Positions 57,316 to 64,000 of a stretch of 64,000 nucleotides of DNA are shown piece by piece. Made by a program: the position numbers and the translations under genes. Under the pieces are notes generated by a model. That model did not search any database. It had not been told where the DNA came from and saw nothing but the letters and a program-made list of their open reading frames with translations. This DNA is from Sistotremastrum niveocremeum HHB9708. Its lineage: Eukaryota; Basidiomycota; Agaricomycetes; Sistotremastrales; Sistotremastraceae. The stretch's first letter is position 1; every line of letters begins with the position of its first letter. The stretch lies in the NCBI GenBank assembly GCA_001630475.1, contig KV419427.1:331612-395611 (forward strand). The letters run 5' to 3'.

Positions 57316-58849
57316 ATGGTCTGGGGATACAATCGATTATCAAACTCACAAGAGCGGCCAGTGGAGCAACTTCAATTAAGAGCTTCGCGGGGGATGACAA
57401 GGTGCCTACATACCTGATCTGAAAAATGGGCGGCCCCAGGCTTATCAACATCGTCGCATGAGCATTCAGCAGGCGAGCTGTTTCCACCATTCGACAACGC
57501 GTGAGCCCAAAAGGCTTGAAGGCTTCGGTATCGTTTCCGAACAGTCAACGAAACAAGGCACCATCTCACTATCTCGCTGGGAACCCGAACATATCTCCGG
57601 TCTCTCGTGTGGCTCGCAAGCGGCACCGATCCCTTCGGAAGATCTACTGACGCTTATCAGGAAGCTCACACAACCATTAAGCTACCCGTACGACTCACCC
57701 AGCTCAGCGCCGCCGTCCATCTGCTTCTTGCCGGCAATACAAGCTACAAAGGCGTGTCCCAGTAACTTCTACTTCAGTCAATAGTCACAAATCAAGAGCG
57801 CTTACATGCGTGTTCCAAAGTGAGGAGGGATGATCCTGACGCACAACTTCGCTTGATGTGGATCAGCACAGATGCACTGGGGAAGTCATTGGGTATCTAT
57901 CGGACCATGATCGACCACGATACAAACGTTGATACATAGCAATGGGCTTCTCGGGCCATCGGCGCAGTTAATTGTGCTCGAATGCTAGAGTGGAAACCTG
58001 ATTGGGATCCTGGGTCACGACTGCAAGTCAAATCGTTGATTGTCAAGCAGCTCACGATGACACAAAATCCGAGTGTAGCAATCCCAATTCTTGGCAAGGG
58101 GATGTACGTGGAGCTCCCCATAAACCTTCAAAGATGTTGAATCTAGGGTCGCACGGCTGGCGAGGAGAAGCTACGAGTGCTGGATTGCGCCGGCAGTTCA
58201 TTTCGAGCAGACGTTCAGGTTTCGTACGTATCAAGTCCCCCGATTCCGAATGCGCGTCGTTGTGTCGCTTTCCGGATCCGGATTTCGCAAGCCTTACCCA
58301 AACACACGCATACACCACGAGCTCGGTGCTTCATCGACTGCTAGCTGCAGGCTCGAACTTCCGCGTCCGACAGGCGAGTCAATCAGTTCAAACTCATATA
58401 CTGCATCAGTGACGCCATTGATTAGGAAACGCAAGTCTTTGGATCCAGTTTGGGTGAGTCACTGAGCAGCCTATTTCCTGGAATCCAGCTCAATCGTCCC
58501 AATATAGGTTTCGTTGCAGCTGAACCATTACCCGGTTCACGGCCAAGCTCATAGTGGCACCATCACATCGTGTTTCGTCATAAACCTATCCCTCTATCGT
58601 CGTCCCTCGGTATCCTCACTCCTCGTTCGGCCTTGTCGCCTCGTCGTTCGCCCTCGCTCTTCACTCGACCTCAATCCTCCCCTTAAGCCCTCGTCGTTCC
58701 TTGTCGTTCGACCTCATTGATCCTCGGTCATCCTCGTCGTTCTCCCCTGTCCTTCCTCGGCGTCGTCGTTCGACATCGCTCATCGTCGTCGTTCGACTTC
58801 GTTCCCATCACTTGTCCTCGCTTCTCGGTGGCCTCCGACCGTCAATACT
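57316..58849. other. Unassigned, including a pyrimidine-rich CTCGTCGTTCG tract at about 58590-58810
   Basis: Frames at 57458-57784 and 58002-58412 (plus) are open but show no family or splice model. From 58590 to 58810 the top strand is C/T-rich with many imperfect copies of CTCGTCGTTCG. It ends about 40 bases before the ATG at 58850 and may be promoter or 5' leader of that gene. Confidence 0.4.
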
Positions 58850-59627
58850 ATGATTCCGTGTATGGACGATAGCGTATACCTCCGAGATCCTTGGGATGGC
58901 CGTGCTGCCGTGCCCCAGCAAGAATGTGGCTCAATGGGAGTGCCTTCTGTATCCGTCCCCCCAAGTCAGGAGCCTCCCGTACACGCTCCCATGGCTGGTT
59001 CCAGTCAAGCTCAGCTTAGCTCCGGGGTAAACCAGATGGCAGCAAGTGTCCACACTGGTTTCAGCGTAGCCGAAGATTCCTACAACGATCTTTTGGCATA
59101 TGGACAGACCCTCAACCGATTGAAGCAAAATTTGGAATCTGTTGGGGGTCGCATGCAAGCTGGTTTCCAAGCGTTGCAAACCACAGCTGTTGAGGCAGTC
59201 CCTGCAGCCCCATATCCTGCTCCTCTTGATGAGCGAGAGGACAACAAGAAGTCGAAGTATCTGCAGTATCTTTTCCTTCAGAGAGAGGCAGACAGAGTAA
59301 GTATGATAAAGGCTCATAATCAGCTTCTACATCTGACAGAGGGGTTGGAACTGGAACACAAAGCTATCCACCAATCACTACTAAAAGAGTTGGAGGAGCA
59401 GAAGAGGGTGACAGCTGGGGTTTTAGCAAGGTTGAGTGCCTTGGAAGCTGAACGCTCCCTCGTAGGACCTCGTATTTTGGATCAGAAAAAGCCCAAGGTC
59501 TGTGTGTTCACTTCTTTTTATTGGTCTCGACACTGATGCCTCCACCAAGAATACGAAAAGAAAAAAAGACTCCTGGAGATCCTATGATGCTCCACCAGAA
59601 AAAAAGTCCAAGCAGTCTGAATCTTGA
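58850..59627 (+). CDS. Unknown coiled-coil protein, 241 residues, two exons
   Basis: ATG 58850 opens MIPCMDDSVYLRDPWDGRAA, followed by a Pro/Ser/Gln-rich segment. From about residue 75 helices follow (YGQTLNRLKQNLESVGGRMQ, then LKELEEQKRVTAGVLARL). Exon 1 ends at 59497; an intron of 52 bases (GTCTGT...CAAG) leads to a Lys-rich exon with KRKKDSWRSY and PPEKKSKQ, a probable nuclear-localisation signal. Phases agree and the stop is TGA 59627. Same architecture as the gene at 18503. No catalytic motif. Likely an oligomerising nuclear protein (inference). Confidence 0.6.
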
Positions 59628-60183
59628 CTATCTCATATTCTTGGCTAAACCAACATTAATATTCCTGTGCTCCTGCATTCTAATACTAAGATTTTGTACC
59701 TACACCAGCGTAACCCATCTATTTGCACTGTGTTGAATTTCGGGAAACACGCCATACAACTTTGAATTATATCTGTTGAACCTATAGTAATGTACTTAGT
59801 GCAGCAAATGATTGACCAAAGTCAATCCCGGCCCTCGTAGAAGACCCCAATCAGGCATTTCCAATCTTTTGAACCTACATGATAGTGTTATTCCGAGGTT
59901 TTATAACTTTTATTGACAGATCACAGGCATTACCTTGTCACTCCAGTCGGCAACTTGTCTTCTTTGTAGTTTGAGAAGGAATACGCATTCGAGCCATCTT
60001 TGTGCAGTATACCTAAGGCGATGAAGAGCTGAAGCGTGACAGGAGCCATGAAGCGTGCTCAACACGATCACATGATGAGTGTGTACAGTTGGTTGATTTA
60101 GAGAAATCTCGTGAACAAGGGTATATCACTTATAGTCAAAAGAAGGATGAATGTTTTATTACAAGAAGAAACAGTACATGACA
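59628..60183. other. Convergent intergenic region
   Basis: AT-rich 3' flank of two convergent genes. No coding or repeat signal. Confidence 0.5.
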
Positions 60184-61572
60184 CTACTTACGCAAGTTCC
60201 AGTGTTTATGTACAGCCATCATCGTTGGAGCGAGCTCAAGATACAAGTTGTTATTGATTTGTGAAGCGACGGTGGCGACGGCGGCCCTCATATCAGTCGG
60301 AGAACAATTCAGAGCAATATCAGTGATTTTCCTTACCACGGTCCTCTCCAAAACCAAAGCCCGCGACACCTGCAACTGCGTCAACTTCGCCTCGATGCGA
60401 CTGTCGTTCTGAACCACCATATTGACCGCATCCCAATCCCATTCCTTCTCACCATCTCGAAGCTGCTCGGCAAGGCGAAGACCGTCTTGAATACCACGAT
60501 TGCGTGCAGCGGTCTCGGAGGGTGTTCGGGTTTTCGAGGGGGAAACGGGGATTTCGAGTTGAACCTAAACAGTATCATGTTAGACATATTGCTGACAAGG
60601 ACACACTCGTTTGCTCACCTCTTTCCCTTTTCCCTTTCCTTTCGACGCGGCCACGTTTTGACGAACAACGAGAGGGCGACCAAAACCAATTGAAGAAGGA
60701 GGAGGACGCGCAGACTGAGTAGATCGCGAAGGAGAAGAGACGGTACGAGAGGTGACGGAGGAAACAGCGCTGATCTGAGAGCCGGCAAGGCCCTCGATCA
60801 GCGACGTGATGGTGGCTTCGCTCTCTTCGTCGAGCTCCCCCAAATTCTCCAGCCCATGATCAAGCGGTCCGACGGCGTTTCCTGAGGCGGCGAATTCGGG
60901 AAATAGCGCAGTGAGGGGGGTCATGAAGAATTTGGGAGCCTTGTAGTCAGGATGAACGAGATCGGAGCGAAGCTTATCGTACGTCTCAGCGAGATACGGC
61001 ACGTTGGATCGGCGCAAAGACCGAGTCAGTGCCCAGGGTAGTGCGATCTCATTCTTGAAGATTGAGGCCATGAGAGAGACGACACGCTTCTGAGGAGCAG
61101 GAAAGGAGGGATCCCAGGTTGGACCAAGAATGCGAATGTCGATGTCATGATCGGGATGGAAGACGGGAGGATCACCGAAGTTCAAGTTCCTGTCTTGAAT
61201 AGTATCAGGAAGAGCGATGAAAGTAACGACGAGAGCGTCGCCGTATCTTTCGATATAGTGATGCTTCGACGCTGTCAGTAATGCCCCAAGGTATAGCCAA
61301 AACAATGCGCTCACGTTGGCTAGGATATGTTCAACGCCGTCTGCAACAGCCTTGCGACGTTCTTCAATGGACGGGAGCGTCCATCTAGGCTGGGTCGGTC
61401 TCACACCCATCTGGGCTTGAGCGTCGTCGCGAATGTCGGAGCGAACATAAGCCTCGTAGCAGGCTTTATCTGGACCAGAGAGACCGCCCGACGCTATTCC
61501 AATGCGGACAACATCGGGATGGTGGCAAGGCTTGTCTCCATCGGAGACAGAAGGGAATGTCTTGGGAGCCAT
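60184..61572 (-). CDS. Unknown two-exon protein, about 443 residues
   Basis: ATG 61572 (MAPKTFPSVSDGDKPCHHPD) is taken as the start; an in-frame ATG at 61659 would add 29 residues. Exon 1 holds a folded-looking domain (EERRKAVADGVEHILANVSA, FWLYLGALLTASKHHYIERY, PALPWALTRSLRRS-like region at about residue 185) and then a Ser/Thr/Pro-rich linker and KGKGKGKE. A GTGAGC...TTTAG intron follows. Exon 2 is helical (GIQDGLRLAEQLRDGEKEWD, LVLERTVVRKITDIALNC) and ends at TAG 60184. No lesion is seen. It stands on the same strand as, and 400 bases beyond, the KDZ transposase gene, so it may be a passenger of that element; there is no direct evidence for this. Confidence 0.62.
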
Positions 61573-61985
61573 TGAGGAGAGGATGCCTCGTGGAGGAGGG
61601 CGGACGACGAGTTGAACCGTGACTGATCCGTGACAGTACATGTATTCAGTTGGCCTCATTCTCTGTCACGCTAGAGATAATATCAGAACTGATTCTGTGA
61701 TCGCGGGACGTAACCATGTTGGAATGCATTGAGAATCATGTTTGATCGTACGTCAGAATCGAATCACGAGCTCTGTTTAGAAAAATTTGCCGGCGCAAAA
61801 ATAAGTTCGACAGTCCAGCCTGAATCTGCAATGCGATTCTGCATGCTCAACTGTTCCTTGAGACATTCTGTTCAGTCACGACCTCAAGCCCTCTATCTGT
61901 GGAACTGGCGGTATTTCCTTTGAAATATGTGTAACATGTAAAAACCAAATATATAAACGTAATATCAAATAAAGAATATGCGTGC
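61573..61985. other. Short gap between KDZ element gene and the gene at 61572
   Basis: About 400 AT-rich bases. No gene or terminal repeat recognised. Confidence 0.4.
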
Positions 61986-64000
61986 TTAGTGAACGTGAGA
62001 GATCTGCTCATGATACGCCAATCGCTCACGGATTTTGCCTTCGAGCGCGGGGTCGGTCGCTGCTACACGTGTGGCCTCCCTAGCCAAAAACGCTTTCTCA
62101 TCCCGCAGGTACGTATGTAGACGTCGAATCTCGACGTTGCACCGCTCCATCTCCTCTCTGGTGCGACGGATCTAGTGAGCTTTGGTCGCCATCGCACGAT
62201 TAGCTGGGTCAGCCCACGGTACGTCTGTCAGGTCCTTTCGAGAGCTCTTTAGGATGTCGAAGTCGGCCACCCAGGTATACGCCAGCACTGTGGCGAGATC
62301 AAGAGTCTCGCGAGGCGGGTGCATGGCGGCGGCGATGTCATTGTAGGAGTTGAGCGCTGTTTTGATCGCACCGCTTCGCTTTTTCAACGCCTGAGCGATG
62401 TGAGTACGCATTTTGTAACCTAACAACGAGAGTATCAGCAGTTTCTCTTTCGTCGTAATGAAGCTTACCAGTATTCGAGCGATGCGCTTTCTCCAACTCA
62501 TATAAACGTTGTATTACTAGCCCCTCTAGCTTCTCGAGCGCACGATTGCACTTCCTAGACTGAAGATGGACCACAATTTCGTTCCATTCCGGCATCGTGC
62601 GATCACATTTTGTCTAATCCCAGTCGCACTTCGAGACTTGCAAGTAGTTCGCCGGTCTTCGCGAGCTGCCGGACGGTGTTCCGCATATCTGCCTGTATCT
62701 TTTTATCGCGCGACGCTGCGGTTTTGAGAGAGGATGGCGTCGAGAGCGTGTCGGGGGTGTCGGGGGTGGACAATGACCAAGTACTTGTGATCGTGTTGTG
62801 CGATTCTCTACTTGATGTCAGAAGCGGATTTAAAGACTGATATGGACTTACTGAAGCGTCTCCAACTTCATCAAAGCCTGAAGACAATCGATCTTCAGGC
62901 CATCCTCTTTGGGCTCCTTCTAACACGACTCCAGAAACTGGTCTCTTTCCTTCAATCACCCATCGAGATTGCCATCGGTGAGCTTGTTCTGCTTCATCCA
63001 TTTGTCGACGAGATCGCATCCGCTGAGAATTTCGTAGGCTTGTTTGTAGAGTTGATGAAGGAATTACCTGCAATAGAGAACGTTAGCGTTGATACAACAC
63101 TCTTGTGATCGACTACTTACAAACTTCGGCAAATTTGTCCTCGTCTCGTTGTCGAAGGTGTGTGTCGAGTGATTGTAGGTAATGAAATTCGTTAGCGTGT
63201 CGAATTGTTCGTGCGATTGAGTTAGAAGATAAAAATAACCGCTCACAACCTTCTAGATCTTCCAAGCTGGCTCCACACTTATACATAAGGTGATGTCCCA
63301 GCTGACATCGGCGACAGTGAGCGTGACCGCGGAAGGCGTTAACGCAGACGTCGCAGCCTTTCGACTTGGCCTCTTCAGCGAGAGAGGAGTTCACGAGGGT
63401 GACCTCGAGCGAGCCTCCGATGTCGTGTCCGCGTTGCAGGTGGTCGTCGTAGAGTTCCATACATTTGCTGATGAGGGCGAGGGGATATTTGGCTCTGTGT
63501 GGTCGTGTGAGGAAGACTCGAATGGTCAAAAGATACGTACGGTTCACCGCTTCGAACCATTTCACAATACTTGATGACCATCCCATGCCGACACAACACT
63601 GGGAAGATGCCTGTCTGCTCGTAGTACTCGGTACGCACTTCGCTATCTTGAGCGACAGCGGCCTTCCACTTATCTATGCAACCGTCTTCCAGATCATCGG
63701 GAGTCGTGGCGATAGGTGGTGGTGGTAGTATGTCTGGCGGGTTAGACGCCGATGTTTGGGCGCTGGTCGTGTTCGCTTGCGAGGCCTCAGGAGCTGCAGG
63801 GAGAGGTGTGTCTTCAAGACGTTTGCGTTTCTTGACTTGATTTTCATATTGATCGACGAAGGATCGTGGGTGTAGTTGTTAGCGGAAGGGAGAGCTGGGG
63901 ACGGATATGTGCTGTCAGCACGCCGAGCACAATTGTCACCATCCAAGCATGTATTTGCTTGGATGGTATCAGCGGTGTTTCCCGCTCTAGCTGTATGTTA
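61986..64000 (-). mobile_element. KDZ (Kyakuja-Dileera-Zisupton) transposase gene, C-terminal part, decayed
   Basis: KDZ transposases are a class of DNA transposases abundant in basidiomycetes. The gene enters from beyond 64000. Recognisable are WKAAVAQDSEVRTEYYEQTG and IFPVLCRHGMVIKYCEMV at 63.6 kb, then after an intron AKYPLALISKCMELYDDHLQ, RGHDIGGSLEVTLVNSSL, FRGHAHCRRCQLGHHLMYKC and SLEDLEGCERLFLSSNSIAR. Further down are LYKQAYEILSGCDLVDKWMK, CNRALEKLEGLVIQRLYELE, MRTHIAQALKKRSGAIKTAL and IRRTREEMERCNVEIRRLHT, to TAA 61986. At least three in-frame stops (near 62960, 62925 and at 62172-62174) and a one-base frameshift at an A run near 62608 show it is no longer functional. Domain order and the DIG and CQLGH motifs support the assignment. 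Confidence 0.85.

Noticed and set aside
58580-58850. Pyrimidine tract as a coding exon
   Set aside because: Open only because of the repeat; the well-supported ATG and exon begin at 58850.
1-64000. tRNA or rRNA genes
   Set aside because: Looked for B-box-like GGTTCGA-type motifs with a matching acceptor stem and for conserved rRNA blocks; none convinced by eye. A tRNAscan-SE run would settle it.

Overview
This window is nuclear DNA of a filamentous basidiomycete, most likely a mushroom-forming Agaricomycete. Genes are cut by many short GT-AG introns of about 45-65 bases. Neighbours lie on both strands without operons. Several gene families known to be expanded in Agaricomycetes are present: WD40 proteins with a C-terminal membrane tail, Tnp2 (CACTA) and KDZ transposases, and a TET/JBP-type dioxygenase. 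No rRNA, tRNA or CRISPR array was recognised. Exon structures were worked out by hand from splice signals and frame, without transcript data.

Layout. 1-2466: a decayed, intron-containing copy of the proteasome subunit gene RPN2. 2.5-11.9 kb: sparse sequence with degenerate coding pieces, a 219-codon unknown gene, a 77-residue Zn2Cys6-only protein and an unknown eight-intron gene. 11.9-19.6 kb: WD40-membrane gene W1 and two unknown genes, one with a coiled coil. 21.1-22.7 kb: a fossil Ty3/Gypsy retroelement. 23.7-27.3 kb: an apparently intact CACTA/Tnp2 transposase gene encoding 1153 residues. 28-38.2 kb: two copies (A1, A2) of an unrecognised gene family and two more WD40-membrane genes (W2, W3), mixed with dispersed repeats. 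39-44 kb: a Tnp2 fragment, more dispersed repeat, an acidic ORF and a hAT remnant. 44.2-46.6 kb: an intact seven-exon TET/JBP dioxygenase gene. 47.9-52.3 kb: two compact unknown genes and a run of three hairpins with near-identical loops. 53-54.1 kb: third copy (A3) of the unknown family. 56-61.6 kb: further unknown genes. 62-64 kb: the 3' part of a decayed KDZ transposase gene, cut by the window edge.

How the parts relate. The region looks like an accessory, repeat-rich block in which transposons and lineage-specific families were duplicated and shuffled. The TET/JBP gene is flanked by transposon debris. A second fragment of its 3' end at 31.9 kb, joined to a shared repeat, shows that the TET unit was itself copied. 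In the intact copy this repeat is interrupted by about 3.6 kb that includes the hAT remnant. The three A paralogues share an intron position and a middle exon of exactly 515 bases. They are the best candidate here for an undescribed protein family.
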